A stretch of DNA of 64,000 nucleotides, from assembly GCF_005116665.1 (NCBI RefSeq), contig NZ_SWCJ01000008.1, forward strand, positions 1 to 64,000, written 5' to 3'. Positions 38,168 to 47,594 of this stretch are shown here, one piece after another. The first letter of the stretch is position 1; the number at the start of each line of letters is the position of its first letter. The translations under genes were made by a program, and so were the position numbers. The DNA comes from Ferrimonas aestuarii. GTDB lineage: Bacteria; Pseudomonadota; Gammaproteobacteria; Enterobacterales; Shewanellaceae. The notes under the pieces are model-generated. The model was not told the DNA's origin. It searched no databases and worked only from the letters and a program-made list of their open reading frames with translations.

Positions 38168-39841
38168 ATGACCCAGCCGGACAACGACGTTCGTCCAAGC
38201 AACTTTATTCGCAATATTATCGATGCCGATCTGGCCTCGGGTAAGCACTCTGAGGTGCACACGCGCTTCCCACCTGAGCCAAACGGTTACCTGCATATCG
38301 GCCACGCCAAGTCCATCTGTTTGAACTTTGGCATCGCTCAGGATTATCAGGGCAAGTGTAATCTGCGTTTTGATGACACCAACCCTGAGAAAGAGGACGT
38401 GGAGTACGTTGAGTCCATTAAGCAGGACGTGCAATGGCTTGGGTTTGAGTGGGATGGTGACATTCATTACTCTTCCGATTACTTCGATACCCTGTATCAG
38501 TACGCCATTGAGCTGATCATCAAAGGTCTGGCTTATGTGGATGAACTGAGCCCAGAGGAGATTCGCGAGTATCGCGGCACCCTGACCGCACCGGGTAAGC
38601 CAAGCCCATACCGAGATCGCCCCGTTGAAGAGAACCTTGCGCTGTTTGAAAAGATGCGCGCTGGTGAATTTAAAGAGGGTTCTGTCTGCCTGCGTGCCAA
38701 GATCGACATGGCATCCTCTTTCATGGTGATGCGTGATCCGGTTCTGTACCGCGTTAAGTTTGCTCACCACCACCAGACCGGTGATAAGTGGTGCATCTAC
38801 CCGATGTACGACTTCACCCACTGCATCTCCGATGCGCTGGAAGGGATTACTCACTCGATCTGTACGCTGGAGTTCCAAGACAACCGTCGTCTGTACGATT
38901 GGGTGCTTGAGAACATCACCATCGATTGTCAGCCACGTCAGTACGAGTTCAGCCGCTTGAATCTGGAATACACCGTGATGTCCAAGCGTAAACTGAACCA
39001 GTTGGTGACCAACAATTTGGTAAATGGTTGGAACGATCCTCGTATGCCGACCGTATCCGGCATGCGCCGCCGTGGTTACACTCCCGCTTCCATTCGCGAG
39101 TTCTGTAAGCGCATCGGTGTGACTAAGCAGGAGAACACCATTGAGATGGGTTCCCTGGAGTCCTGCATCCGTGATGACTTGAACAGCAACGCCCCTCGTG
39201 CCATGGCTGTGCTGGATCCGGTAAAACTGGTGCTGGAAAACTACCCAGAAGACAAAACTGAGATTTTGACGGTGGCTAACCATCCATCGGATGAATCCAT
39301 GGGCACTCGCGAAGTGCCATTTGGCCGTGAAATTTGGATCGAAGCGGAAGATTTCCGTGAAGAAGCCAACAAGAAGTTCAAGCGTCTTGTATTAGGTAAG
39401 AAGGTTCGTCTACGTGGCGGCTACGTGGTATTTGCTGAGCGCGTTGAGAAAGACGAGAGCGGCAAGGTAACCACCATCTACTGCTCCGTTGATTTGGACA
39501 CTCTGGGTGTGGACCCTGCCGACGGCGTTAAACCAAAGGGCGTTATTCACTGGGTGGCCGCAAATACGGCGATGCCTGCGGAGTTCCGTCTCTACGATCG
39601 TCTGTTCACCGTGGAAAACCCAGGGGCGGCTGAGGACTTTGAGTCGGTAATCAACCCTGAGTCACTGACCGTTCAGCATGGTTTCGTTGAGCCAAGCCTA
39701 GGCAAAGCGGCAGCAGAGAAGGCGTTCCAGTTTGAGCGTATCGGTTACTTCTGTGCAGATAGCGAAGACAGTCGTGAAGACAACTTGGTCTTCAACCGTA
39801 CCGTTGGACTGCGGGATACTTGGGCGAAAATCTCAGGCTAA
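38168..39841 (+). CDS. glnS: Glutaminyl-tRNA synthetase
   Basis: GlnS charges tRNA-Gln. The 557-residue protein (E. coli 554) has the HIGH motif in YLHIGHAKS near the N-terminus and the KMSKS-type motif in [11 protein letters not shown], then the beta-barrel anticodon-binding domains. Start and length fit the family. It is a single gene with its own terminator. A 406-codon open frame on the opposite strand is an antisense shadow, not a gene. Confidence 0.97.
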   Translation: MTQPDNDVRPSNFIRNIIDADLASGKHSEVHTRFPPEPNGYLHIGHAKSICLNFGIAQDYQGKCNLRFDDTNPEKEDVEYVESIKQDVQWLGFEWDGDIHYSSDYFDTLYQYAIELIIKGLAYVDELSPEEIREYRGTLTAPGKPSPYRDRPVEENLALFEKMRAGEFKEGSVCLRAKIDMASSFMVMRDPVLYRVKFAHHHQTGDKWCIYPMYDFTHCISDALEGITHSICTLEFQDNRRLYDWVLENITIDCQPRQYEFSRLNLEYTVMSKRKLNQLVTNNLVNGWNDPRMPTVSGMRRRGYTPASIREFCKRIGVTKQENTIEMGSLESCIRDDLNSNAPRAMAVLDPVKLVLENYPEDKTEILTVANHPSDESMGTREVPFGREIWIEAEDFREEANKKFKRLVLGKKVRLRGGYVVFAERVEKDESGKVTTIYCSVDLDTLGVDPADGVKPKGVIHWVAANTAMPAEFRLYDRLFTVENPGAAEDFESVINPESLTVQHGFVEPSLGKAAAEKAFQFERIGYFCADSEDSREDNLVFNRTVGLRDTWAKISG

Positions 39842-39860
39842 ACCTTAGCGTTGACCCATT

Positions 39861-39890
39861 AAAAAACGGAAGCCTTGGCTTCCGTTTTTT
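39861..39890. terminator. Terminator between glnS and fur
   Basis: Stem aaacggaagcc/ggcttccgttt with A6 and T6 flanks, so it works on both strands between convergent genes. Confidence 0.92.
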
Positions 39891-39950
39891 GTATCTAAGG
39901 GACTGGCAACCAATGGTTAGAGGCGCAAAGTAGCTGGCCTCTGCCTTAGT

Positions 39951-40373
39951 TTAGTGGTCGCATTTACCGTCGACGCTCACCCCGTAGAGGTACAAGCTGT
40001 GGTTGGTCAGCTTAATGCCGTGTTTGGTGGCAATTTCGTTCTGACGCGACTCGATGGTTTCGTCACTGAATTCGATCACTTTGCCACAGTCTAGGCAAAC
40101 GAGGTGATCGTGGTGGTGCTGAGAAGCCAGTTCGAAAACCGCTTTGCCGCTTTCGAAGTGGTGACGAGTAACAATACCCGCATCATCGAATTGGTTTAGT
40201 ACACGGTACACTGTGGCCAAGCCAATCTCTTCTCCTTGATCCAACAGAAGCTTATAAAGGTCTTCTGCCGCAATGTGCTGGTTGCCTGGGCATTGCAGCA
40301 ATTGCAAAATCTTAACTCGAGGCAGAGTAACTTTTAGGCCTGCTTTTTTTAGTGCTTGGTTTTCATCCGTCAT
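39951..40373 (-). CDS. fur: Ferric uptake regulator Fur
   Basis: Fur is the Fe(II)-dependent repressor of iron-uptake genes. The 140-residue protein has the winged helix DNA-binding domain (LKVTLPRVKILQLLQ, EEIGLATVYRVLNQFDDAGIV) and the metal-binding dimerisation domain with HHHDHLVCLDCGKVIEF. It ends at KCDH, without the longer His/Asp-rich C-terminal tail of E. coli Fur (148 residues). feoAB in this window is a likely target. Confidence 0.96.
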   Translation of the reverse strand: MTDENQALKKAGLKVTLPRVKILQLLQCPGNQHIAAEDLYKLLLDQGEEIGLATVYRVLNQFDDAGIVTRHHFESGKAVFELASQHHHDHLVCLDCGKVIEFSDETIESRQNEIATKHGIKLTNHSLYLYGVSVDGKCDH

Positions 40374-40606
40374 GGCAGTCTCTTACTGTTTGTCGTGGGG
40401 TTCGACCCAATCTAATCAACCCATTATAGGGAGCTTAGCCGCAACAATAAACCTTGGAAACAAAAGGGAATTGCGATTCAGCAGTGGATGTGGCAAAAAA
40501 AGAGCATGTTAGATGAAGAATCTAGCGCGAAATGCTGACAATTTACGCAGCGGCGCTCACTTTTATTAGCGCAACCAGTTAAAAAAGATGACAGAAGGGA
40601 TGACGG

Positions 40607-41338
40607 GTGATCAGAGTAGTGGTGTTAACAGGAGCAGGGATCTCCGCAGAATCTGGCTTGAAAACCTTTCGGGCAGAGGATGGTTTGTGGGAGAAGCATC
40701 CAATTGAGGAGGTGGCAACGCCTGAGGGCTACCAGCGCAACCCTCAGTTGGTTCGAGAGTTTTACAACGCCCGTTGGCAGCAATTGGCCACCGCGGACGT
40801 CGAGCCCAATCCTGCCCATCGAGCGCTAGCTCAGCTGGAGCAAGCACCAGAGATTGAGTTAACCCTAGTCACTCAGAATATTGATAACCTTCATGAACGT
40901 GGCGGTAGCCACCATGTGGTACACATGCACGGTGAGCTGGCTAAGGCTCGTTGCCCATCAAGTCAGCAGGTGTTTCCCATGGCGGAACCGTTTTCCGAAC
41001 AGGCGCTGTGTACTTGCTGCATGCCTGGAGAAATATTAAGGCCCCATGTGGTGTGGTTTGGCGAGATGCCTTTAGGGCTCGATAGGGTTTATCACGCCCT
41101 CTCGCACTGCGATCTGTTCGTTGCCATTGGCACCTCTGGTACGGTTTACCCTGCGGCGGGATTTGTGGATATGGCCAGCCAAGGCCATGCGAAGACACTT
41201 GAGGTGAACATTGAACCAACCAAGGTGGGAAGCCACTTCCAATACTCATTGATGGGGAAGGCCAGTGAGACGGTACCGCAGTTGGTTGAGCGATTGCTGT
41301 CAGGGCAATGTGTCTCGGAGTTTGCGACCCCTCGTTAG
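40607..41338 (+). CDS. cobB: NAD-dependent protein deacylase CobB
   Basis: A 243-residue class III sirtuin that removes acetyl and succinyl groups from lysines using NAD. It has GAGISAESGLKTFR, the catalytic His in VVHMHGELAKARC, the TQNIDNLHERGG segment, and zinc cysteines in ARCPSSQQVF and LCTCCMPGEI. The zinc pattern with CPSS in the first half matches the E. coli CobB style. It starts at a GTG preceded by AGAAGGGATGACGG. Confidence 0.93.
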   Translation: MIRVVVLTGAGISAESGLKTFRAEDGLWEKHPIEEVATPEGYQRNPQLVREFYNARWQQLATADVEPNPAHRALAQLEQAPEIELTLVTQNIDNLHERGGSHHVVHMHGELAKARCPSSQQVFPMAEPFSEQALCTCCMPGEILRPHVVWFGEMPLGLDRVYHALSHCDLFVAIGTSGTVYPAAGFVDMASQGHAKTLEVNIEPTKVGSHFQYSLMGKASETVPQLVERLLSGQCVSEFATPR

Positions 41339-41357
41339 GAGCATCGCCGCGATTTGA

Positions 41358-41386
41358 TAAAAAAGGGAGCTTTCGCTCCCTTTTTA
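41358..41386. terminator. Bidirectional terminator between cobB and pepE
   Basis: Stem aaagggagc/gctcccttt with A and T runs on both sides, between convergent genes. Confidence 0.9.
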
Positions 41387-41389
41387 ATC

Positions 41390-42097
41390 TTACAGAAGGA
41401 AACTGATGTCGCTGCCAGGAGCGATCTCCTCTTTCTGAGTCGTCCCCTCAAAAAGGTAACCAGGTTTATCACCGGTCAACACCAGAGCGTTGCCTTGTCG
41501 GCGAATGGCCGCGCCTTCACAGATCCCCACTACCGGTGCTAATGGATCAACACAGGTAAACTCCTGCAGGCGCATCGAGCGTGACTCGCCGTTATGGCCA
41601 GGGGCTAAATAATCGCTGAAATGGGGATTGATCTGGAAAGGAACCAGACCAAGAGCATCAAAGCTTGGTGGCTGAATGATCGGCATGTCGTTGGTGGTAC
41701 GAATGGTTAGTCCAGCCACGTTTGAGCCGGCGCTCCACCCAACGTACGGCATGCCGTTATTGACCTTATCTCGGATGGCATCCATCAGTTTCAGTCGGTA
41801 TAGTTCGTGGAGAAGGTGGAAGGTGTTGCCACCGCCAACTAAAACGCCATCAACCTCATCCAGAGCGGCCACGGGATCCGGCGTTTGATGGGCACCAATA
41901 ACCTGTCCTCCCAAACTGCCTAAGGCCTCGGCCACCTGATTGGTATAATCATCGTAACTAATTGTTACGCCAGCATAGGGGATGAATAGCCAACGACTGC
42001 CTGGCTGGATCATCTTTTCCAGCATTGGTAGCGCATGAGCGAGGTAGGGGGTGTCATCGACTCTGGAGCTGCTCAGCAGCAACAACGATTGGCTCAT
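41390..42097 (-). CDS. pepE: Dipeptidase E (alpha-aspartyl dipeptidase)
   Basis: A 235-residue family S51 serine peptidase that cleaves N-terminal Asp-X dipeptides. The nucleophile Ser is in the elbow [27 protein letters not shown] is the conserved preceding segment and INPHFSDY the conserved later one. Length matches E. coli PepE (229). It is a single gene; its short ribosome site lies ahead of ATG at 42097. Confidence 0.93.
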   Translation of the reverse strand: MSQSLLLLSSSRVDDTPYLAHALPMLEKMIQPGSRWLFIPYAGVTISYDDYTNQVAEALGSLGGQVIGAHQTPDPVAALDEVDGVLVGGGNTFHLLHELYRLKLMDAIRDKVNNGMPYVGWSAGSNVAGLTIRTTNDMPIIQPPSFDALGLVPFQINPHFSDYLAPGHNGESRSMRLQEFTCVDPLAPVVGICEGAAIRRQGNALVLTGDKPGYLFEGTTQKEEIAPGSDISFLL

Positions 42098-42575
42098 GAA
42101 GTGATCTCCTTAATCAAAGCTATGCACCTGATAATAAAGTGCTTAATCTTGATTGTCTCTAACGAATATCACCATTTTAAAAAGCTTTGGGGATCAGTGG
42201 GTTAGGGCGGTATGCCAATCTGCCAGGGCGTTAAAATCACTTAGTTATATAAATATAGCCTAATCTGAATAAAACGCTCTATCTTGTGGTTGTGCAATCC
42301 AAAATGTGGCATATACTGTATCTGTGTTTTGAATTACACCGTCCCAAACCGATGGAAGACCGCCGCCCCAAACGGTGGTCTTTTTGTTTCTGTTACCGGA
42401 GTTTTTAAGGGCATTTTTTTGCAGCTGCTTGGCCTCATCCTCGGCTAATCCGAATCAACAGTGCGATATTTTCAGTTACCTACCTCATTGAAACGTCATA
42501 CACTCGCCCCAATCTTACTGAATAAGCTGTGGTGCAACTGGGCATCACGTTTAGACGTGTTAATTAGGAGAATAA
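42098..42575. other. pepE/htpX intergenic region holding a promoter-terminator pair
   Basis: This 478-base gap separates pepE (minus) and htpX (plus). It contains a plus-strand promoter candidate, TTGTGC (42290-42295) and TATACT (42312-42317) spaced by 16 bases, followed within 70 bases by a strong intrinsic terminator. The rest, 42389-42575, is a leader toward htpX with taggag before its ATG. A 71-codon frame overlapping htpX has no supporting features. Confidence 0.5.
42324..42388 (+). ncRNA. Candidate short transcript or attenuated leader upstream of htpX
   Basis: A promoter-like pair ending at 42317 is followed by a terminator with stem aagaccgccg/cggtggtctt (42357-42366 and 42373-42382; one G-T pair) and TTTTT. 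The predicted RNA is about 65 nucleotides. Its upstream segment acaccg could pair with the 3' arm cggtggt, so an antiterminator fold is conceivable. It could be a small RNA or an attenuator for htpX. No matching known RNA family was recognised. Confidence 0.4.
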
Positions 42576-43451
42576 ATGAAACGCGTAGGCCTGTTTATTT
42601 TGACCAACTTGGCAGTCATGCTGGTGTTGGGCATCGTATTGACCCTACTGACTTCGGTGTTAGGCATTCAAACTAACAGCGTTGGTTACATCGTCGTACT
42701 GGCGGGTGTATTTGGTTTTGGTGGCTCTTTGATGTCACTGCAGATGTCCAAATGGATGGCAAAAAAGTCCATGGGCTTGCAGGTCATTGAGCAGCCTCGT
42801 GATGAGCAGGAAGCTTGGCTGTTGGATACCGTGGCCAAACAAGCACAACAAGCGGGCATTAAAATGCCAGAAGTGGCGGTTTACCATGGTGAAGAGATGA
42901 ATGCCTTTGCCACTGGCCCAAGTCGTAACAACTCATTGGTGGCGGTGTCCACGGGTTTGATGTACGGCATGAATCGTGATGAAGTGGAAGCGGTGTTGGC
43001 CCACGAAGTGAGCCACGTAGCCAATGGTGATATGGTTACCATGGCGTTGATTCAAGGGGTGGTAAACACCTTCGTGATCTTCGCAGCGCGGATGATTGCT
43101 GGTACTGTCAGTAACGTGATCGGTGGTGACGACGAAGAGAGCGGTGAAGAGGCCAGCTACATGACCTACTTCCTGGTGTCCATGGTGCTTGAGATTCTGT
43201 TTGGTATCCTCGCATCCTTCATCGTAATGTACTTCTCTCGTCAGCGTGAATACCGTGCAGATGCCGGTGGCGCAGCACTGGCAGGTAAAGAGAAGATGGT
43301 TGCGGCCCTTGAGCGTCTTCGCGGTGGTCAAGAGAGCAACATGCCGGCCAGCATGGCGGCATTTGGCATCAGCGGCAAGCGCAGCATGTCCGAACTGCTA
43401 ATGAGCCACCCTCCACTGGAAAAGCGCATTCAAACCTTGCGTGAATCGTAA
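42576..43451 (+). CDS. htpX: HtpX, inner-membrane zinc metalloprotease
   Basis: HtpX is a heat-shock-inducible M48 protease that works with FtsH in membrane-protein quality control. The 291-residue protein (E. coli 293) has four hydrophobic segments and the zinc site HEVSH at residues 143-147, with the third ligand glutamate in [13 protein letters not shown]. It lies behind a long leader with a possible attenuator, and the cytochrome gene cctA follows 236 bases downstream, the same order as in Shewanella. Confidence 0.96.
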   Translation: MKRVGLFILTNLAVMLVLGIVLTLLTSVLGIQTNSVGYIVVLAGVFGFGGSLMSLQMSKWMAKKSMGLQVIEQPRDEQEAWLLDTVAKQAQQAGIKMPEVAVYHGEEMNAFATGPSRNNSLVAVSTGLMYGMNRDEVEAVLAHEVSHVANGDMVTMALIQGVVNTFVIFAARMIAGTVSNVIGGDDEESGEEASYMTYFLVSMVLEILFGILASFIVMYFSRQREYRADAGGAALAGKEKMVAALERLRGGQESNMPASMAAFGISGKRSMSELLMSHPPLEKRIQTLRES

Positions 43452-43458
43452 TCTTACA

Positions 43459-43483
43459 GGGGCGATATTTTTCGCCCCTTTTG
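43459..43483 (+). terminator. Terminator after htpX
   Basis: Stem ggggcga/tcgcccc followed by TTTT, directly downstream of the htpX stop codon. Confidence 0.85.
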
Positions 43484-43687
43484 TTAACTTACTTCAAATT
43501 TTGTTCTCATCTGTAAGCTATCTATCTAGAAGTTTTGGCTTTTTTTATGATCTTTTCGAGGTTTTTTTAAAGCCCTCGCTGATAGAGTAAGCGCGCCGAT
43601 TCTGCTGTAAACGAGTCAATCGTCTATGGTTAAAAGGCATTAAAAAGGGCGGAACGCATCTGCCCAAACTGTGTGAGGATGAGATAA

Positions 43688-44005
43688 ATGTTTAAGAAAT
43701 TGCTTTGCGCTTTCTTTGGTATGGGCCTAGCGTTCTCTGCTGCTGCAGCGGACGTTATTGCAGATATGCACGCTGAAATGTCTGGTTGTGAAACCTGTCA
43801 CGCTGACGGCGCACCTTCTGAAGATGGTGAGTACGAAGCGGCTCAATGTGCAGACTGTCATGGCAGCTTAGCTGACATGGAAGGCTCCCACGCTCCACAT
43901 GATGGCATGTTGGTTTGTACCGATTGCCACATGGTTCACGAGCAAGAAGTTGGCCAGCGCCCTACTTGTGACAACTGTCACGACGACGGTCGTACTGGCA
44001 ACTAA
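43688..44005 (+). CDS. cctA: Small periplasmic tetraheme cytochrome c (CctA/STC type)
   Basis: A 105-residue secreted cytochrome with a signal peptide ending near residue 21 and four heme motifs: CETCH (34-38), CADCH (54-58), CTDCH (77-81) and CDNCH (94-98). Size, spacing and its place beside htpX match Shewanella CctA, an abundant periplasmic electron shuttle between CymA and terminal reductases. The domain also resembles the heme domain of flavocytochrome c fumarate reductase, but no flavin part follows. GTGAGGATGAG precedes the ATG. It has its own terminator. Confidence 0.9.
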   Translation: MFKKLLCAFFGMGLAFSAAAADVIADMHAEMSGCETCHADGAPSEDGEYEAAQCADCHGSLADMEGSHAPHDGMLVCTDCHMVHEQEVGQRPTCDNCHDDGRTGN

Positions 44006-44020
44006 GCCAGTTTCATGAAA

Positions 44021-44046
44021 AACCCGCCAATTGGCGGGTTTTTTTT
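44021..44046. terminator. Bidirectional terminator between cctA and bcp
   Basis: Perfect 10-base stem aacccgccaa/ttggcgggtt followed by T8 on the plus strand. It lies between convergent genes. Confidence 0.92.
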
Positions 44047-44056
44047 CATCTGCAAT

Positions 44057-44524
44057 TTATTGGGCTTGCAGATAATCCAATACCACTTGGTGGTGGTCTT
44101 TGGTTTTGAACTTGTCAAAGCGATGCTCAACGATGCCTTGTTCGTTGATCAGAAAACTGAGGCGATGGATGCCATCATACTCTTTGCCCATGAATTTCTT
44201 CGGACCCCACACCCCAAAAGCGTCGGCAATGGCGTGGTCTTCGTCGGACAACAGGGTAAAGTTGAGCTGATCTCGCTCGGTGAATTTGGTTAGGCGCTTT
44301 ACGGCATCAGGACTGATGCCAACCACTGCGGTATTGAGATCCGCCAATGCCTGATGATGATCTCTCAGCTGTTGAGCTTGAGTGGTGCATCCTGGAGTCA
44401 TCGCCTTGGGGTAGAAATAAACCAGTACTTTTTTGCCTTCGAAATCACTCAGGCGGACGGTGTTGTCGTTTTGGTCTTGAAGTTCAAATTGAGGGGCGCT
44501 GGCGCCTGCTTCTAATGGTGACAT
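44057..44524 (-). CDS. bcp: Thioredoxin-dependent peroxiredoxin (Bcp/PrxQ family)
   Basis: A 155-residue peroxiredoxin that reduces hydroperoxides. The peroxidatic Cys is in AMTPGCTTQAQQLRD. The second Cys that E. coli Bcp has five residues later (TPGCTVQAC) is replaced by Gln here, so this copy is a one-Cys form or uses another thiol for regeneration. YFYPKAMTPG and the later segment FGVWGPKKFMGKEY are standard for the family. The start lies two bases after the gcvR stop, so the two genes form an operon. Confidence 0.93.
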   Translation of the reverse strand: MSPLEAGASAPQFELQDQNDNTVRLSDFEGKKVLVYFYPKAMTPGCTTQAQQLRDHHQALADLNTAVVGISPDAVKRLTKFTERDQLNFTLLSDEDHAIADAFGVWGPKKFMGKEYDGIHRLSFLINEQGIVEHRFDKFKTKDHHQVVLDYLQAQ

Positions 44525-44526
44525 AG

Positions 44527-45081
44527 TTACTCATTCCCTAATTCGTTGTTTTCATTGATGTCCATTCGTCTGATGCGACATTCAAGCTGCAGACGTTCAC
44601 CTAGGTTACGCATCTCCTGCTCAATGTGATCAATATCGGCGTGTTCCAGCACATTAATAAACAGTTCAACCTGTTGCAATGCTTTGCCGCTGGGATCTTC
44701 TTGAGCGTGAGTGCGCATGCCACCAAGGTCTTGGCCCAAGTCATCAATACATTGGGTGATCTGCTTCATGGTGCCGCGGCGGTCTTCACCAATAAATTCA
44801 ATTGCCAGTCGGGCAATGTGTTGCTCGGCAACGTGCTCGCTGGTGCGCTTGGTAATGGTGAGCAGATCTAATTCGGCAGCTCGGCTGGGGAGCTGCGTTT
44901 CCATTAGGGTAATGGAGGAGTGGCTGCCCGCCACGAGCATGATGAGGCTAAACTCATTGCCATAGGTGGCCATTCGACTGTCGATGATGTCGCAATCGCA
45001 GCTGGCAGTTAGTTTTGCCAGTTGATTGACGATACCTGGACGGTCGGTTCCCATCGCGGTAACCGCAAGATATTGGGTCAT
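44527..45081 (-). CDS. gcvR: Glycine cleavage system repressor GcvR
   Basis: A 184-residue protein with two ACT domains (residues about 5-80 and 90-165), each starting with a DRPGIV-like or DRRGTM segment. GcvR binds the activator GcvA and blocks glycine-cleavage gene expression when glycine is low. It is placed before bcp, as in E. coli and Shewanella, and divergent from dapA. Confidence 0.93.
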   Translation of the reverse strand: MTQYLAVTAMGTDRPGIVNQLAKLTASCDCDIIDSRMATYGNEFSLIMLVAGSHSSITLMETQLPSRAAELDLLTITKRTSEHVAEQHIARLAIEFIGEDRRGTMKQITQCIDDLGQDLGGMRTHAQEDPSGKALQQVELFINVLEHADIDHIEQEMRNLGERLQLECRIRRMDINENNELGNE

Positions 45082-45481
45082 GAATCTGCCTCTTTTTATT
45101 CGCCATAATTGAAGTCAACGATTGATGCTAGCACAAATTTTTCCAAGCATAGATGAGAAAAACTTATCATGTTAATAAGTTATTTGTGGGCAATGGCATC
45201 CGAAAAAACCTTCGAGACCAATACAGACCTATGGCTGTCCCTTGTCATCCTTCAGGCGCACAAGTACCATAGATTGTTTAATAGAATTAGCCGAAACCGC
45301 CTCTTAGATACCCTTTTGCTTCATAGACATAGGAAGTGTTCTGAACATTAGGAAGTATTGAGGAGGGGGTATCTTCAAAGCCTTTGTAAACTCTGATGAG
45401 TTAGGCTTGTCAGTTGAGTGATTGAAATCAACCTAGCGTAACGATAAGCAGTAGAGGCCCAGTGGCCTAGGGATAAGTACG
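45082..45481. other. Divergent gcvR/dapA intergenic region
   Basis: A gap of 400 bases containing the promoters for both neighbours. I see no named operator. A 60-codon frame (45169-45351) has no ribosome site, no recognisable domain and unusual composition, so I do not call a gene. Confidence 0.4.
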
Positions 45482-46360
45482 ATGTTTAGCGGAAGTATAG
45501 TGGCGCTAGCGACGCCATTTTTTGACAACGGCAGTGTGGATTTCGATGCCTTAAAGGCTCTGGTTGAGTTTCATATCGAGCAAGGCACTGACGCCATTGT
45601 TGCGGTAGGTACAACTGGAGAGTCAGCAACGCTTAACCCAAGCGAGCATATCGAGGTTGTCAAAGCCGTTGTGGAAACCGTTGCCGGTCGCATTGGAGTT
45701 ATCGGTGGCGCGGGTGCCAATGCCACAGCGGAAGCGGTCGCCTTGACCCGAGCATGCGAAGACGCAGGCGTTGATGCCACGTTATCGGTGACGCCCTACT
45801 ACAACAAGCCCACACAGGCAGGCCTTGAAGCGCACTTCTCTGCCATTGAAGCGGTGGCGACTAAGCCGATCATCCTTTATAACGTGCCTGGACGTACCTG
45901 CTGCGACCTTCTGCCTGAAACAACTGCAAAACTTGCGAAACTTCCAGGCATTATTGGCATCAAAGACGCTACGGGTGATCTGAATCGCTTATCCGAACTG
46001 CAAACGCAGTGTCCAGATGACTTCCTGTTGCTAAGCGGCGATGATGCTACGGCAATGGAGTTCATGCTTGCTGGCGGTCACGGCGTGATCTCGGTAACCA
46101 ATAATGTGGTACCGGCGGAATTCAAGGCCATGTGCCAAGCGGCGTTATCTGGAGATAAAGATCGCGCCGAGAAATCGAATCAGCGTATGAGTGGGCTCTA
46201 TTCTGCGCTGTTTATTGAAGCCAACCCTATTCCGGTTAAGTGGGCGATGGCCCATATGAACCTGATGCCGCGCGATCACATGCGCCTGCCTTTGACTTCG
46301 TTGTCAGAGGAGCATCAACCGACTATTCGAAAGGCGCTGGCTCAGGCCGACGTAGAATAA
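45482..46360 (+). CDS. dapA: 4-hydroxy-tetrahydrodipicolinate synthase
   Basis: DapA condenses pyruvate with aspartate semialdehyde in lysine and diaminopimelate synthesis. The 292-residue protein matches E. coli DapA in length. The Schiff-base Lys is in [11 protein letters not shown], the catalytic Tyr is in [11 protein letters not shown], and GTTGESATL and YYNKPTQ form the substrate pocket. It is followed 18 bases later by bamC, the same order as in E. coli. Confidence 0.97.
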   Translation: MFSGSIVALATPFFDNGSVDFDALKALVEFHIEQGTDAIVAVGTTGESATLNPSEHIEVVKAVVETVAGRIGVIGGAGANATAEAVALTRACEDAGVDATLSVTPYYNKPTQAGLEAHFSAIEAVATKPIILYNVPGRTCCDLLPETTAKLAKLPGIIGIKDATGDLNRLSELQTQCPDDFLLLSGDDATAMEFMLAGGHGVISVTNNVVPAEFKAMCQAALSGDKDRAEKSNQRMSGLYSALFIEANPIPVKWAMAHMNLMPRDHMRLPLTSLSEEHQPTIRKALAQADVE

Positions 46361-46378
46361 TAAAGGATCCAATTAATA

Positions 46379-47464
46379 ATGAAGCGTTTGTTTTTAGGGG
46401 TAGCTATTGCCTCAGTGTTGGCAGGATGCACCACGCCATTAGAGCGTCGTCAGGCCAGTGGAGAGTTTGATTACATTGAGCAGCCTGAGCCTGTAGAGCT
46501 TAAGGTGCCAGCAGATCTGACTCCGCCATCGGTGAGCGAAGAGTTCGCTATTCCAGCGAAGACTGAATCGGCACAAGCGCTAGGTCAACGTATTGATGTT
46601 CGCCCTCCGCTGCAGGTGTTGCCTTTGGGTGAGTCAATCCGTTTGCAGGAAGGTACCGACAGCATCACGGTTCTGATTGAAGATCAGGCGGGTGACCGCA
46701 ATCTGAAACAGGAACTGATGACCAATCTGAAAGAGTTTATTGAACACAAGAAGATTGGTGTTGAGAGCATCGATGAGGTAAACGGCGAAATCGTGACCCA
46801 ATGGGTTGAGACCGTAGAAGAGTTTGGCGGCTCATGGTGGGGTAAAGATGAGTACCGTATGCGTCAAAAATATAAGTTTGATGTGGCGGTTAAAGACAAT
46901 GGTCGTACTGGCAGCTTGAGTATTGAGTTGTTGGGCCACGAAGAGTTTATTGAAGATGTGGATCAGGACATCAATCTGACCGATTCAGATAAACGTCGAT
47001 ATGCCATTGATATGCTGAACAGCAGCATCTCCTACATGAACTTCAAGCGCCAACAGGAAGCAAAGATAGCTCAAGTGAAGGACGCATCTGGTCTCTCCAT
47101 CACCTTGGGTAAAGACGCTAACGGCAATGTGACCTATGATACCCCTGCGGACTTTGAGCGAGTGTGGTCTCGCATGGAGAAGCTGCTTCCTGTCATCGGC
47201 TTTACCGTGAAAGATCTGGATAAGAGCCAAGGCACTTATTATGTCGATTACGATCCAAATGATGGATTCTGGGCGAGTTTGTGGGGAGACAATGATCTAC
47301 TGGCGCTGAAGTCTGGTGCCTACCAGGTGAGCGTTCAGCCTGCTGACAACGCAACGCAGATCTCGTTTAAAGACGCGGAAGGTCAGCCTCTGGATAATGA
47401 GGTGGTTACCCAGTTGTTCAATCAGTTCTCTGAGTATATGAGCAAGAGTCAGGTCGCTCGTTAA
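46379..47464 (+). CDS. bamC: BamC, outer-membrane assembly lipoprotein
   Basis: BamC is an accessory lipoprotein of the BAM complex. The 361-residue protein has a lipoprotein signal (VLAGC, Cys17), the long unstructured N-terminal lasso (PADLTPPSVSEEFAIP) that contacts BamD, and two helix-grip domains. Length is near E. coli (344). It lies directly behind dapA. A terminator follows. Confidence 0.95.
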   Translation: MKRLFLGVAIASVLAGCTTPLERRQASGEFDYIEQPEPVELKVPADLTPPSVSEEFAIPAKTESAQALGQRIDVRPPLQVLPLGESIRLQEGTDSITVLIEDQAGDRNLKQELMTNLKEFIEHKKIGVESIDEVNGEIVTQWVETVEEFGGSWWGKDEYRMRQKYKFDVAVKDNGRTGSLSIELLGHEEFIEDVDQDINLTDSDKRRYAIDMLNSSISYMNFKRQQEAKIAQVKDASGLSITLGKDANGNVTYDTPADFERVWSRMEKLLPVIGFTVKDLDKSQGTYYVDYDPNDGFWASLWGDNDLLALKSGAYQVSVQPADNATQISFKDAEGQPLDNEVVTQLFNQFSEYMSKSQVAR

Positions 47465-47495
47465 GCCATAGTAGGCCATTGAATTAAAAGTAAAT

Positions 47496-47527
47496 CCGAA
47501 GTGGGGTAACTCACTTCGGTTTTTTTT
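47496..47527 (+). terminator. Terminator after bamC
   Basis: Stem ccgaagtg/cacttcgg followed by T8. Confidence 0.9.
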
Positions 47528-47594
47528 GCTTCTAAAAAGTACAAGGGAATCTGTTTCTATACTGATAGTCGAGACCTCAACGTTAGGACTGAAC

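Noticed and set aside
38063..39283. A 406-codon open frame on the minus strand under glnS.
   Set aside because: It lies wholly opposite a certain glnS gene, has no recognisable domain, and reads as a low-constraint shadow with many His, Val and Leu codons.
42461..42676. A 71-codon frame overlapping the start of htpX.
   Set aside because: It overlaps the certain htpX start out of frame and lacks any features of a gene.
45169..45351. A 60-codon frame in the gcvR/dapA gap.
   Set aside because: No ribosome site, no domain and no conservation evidence.
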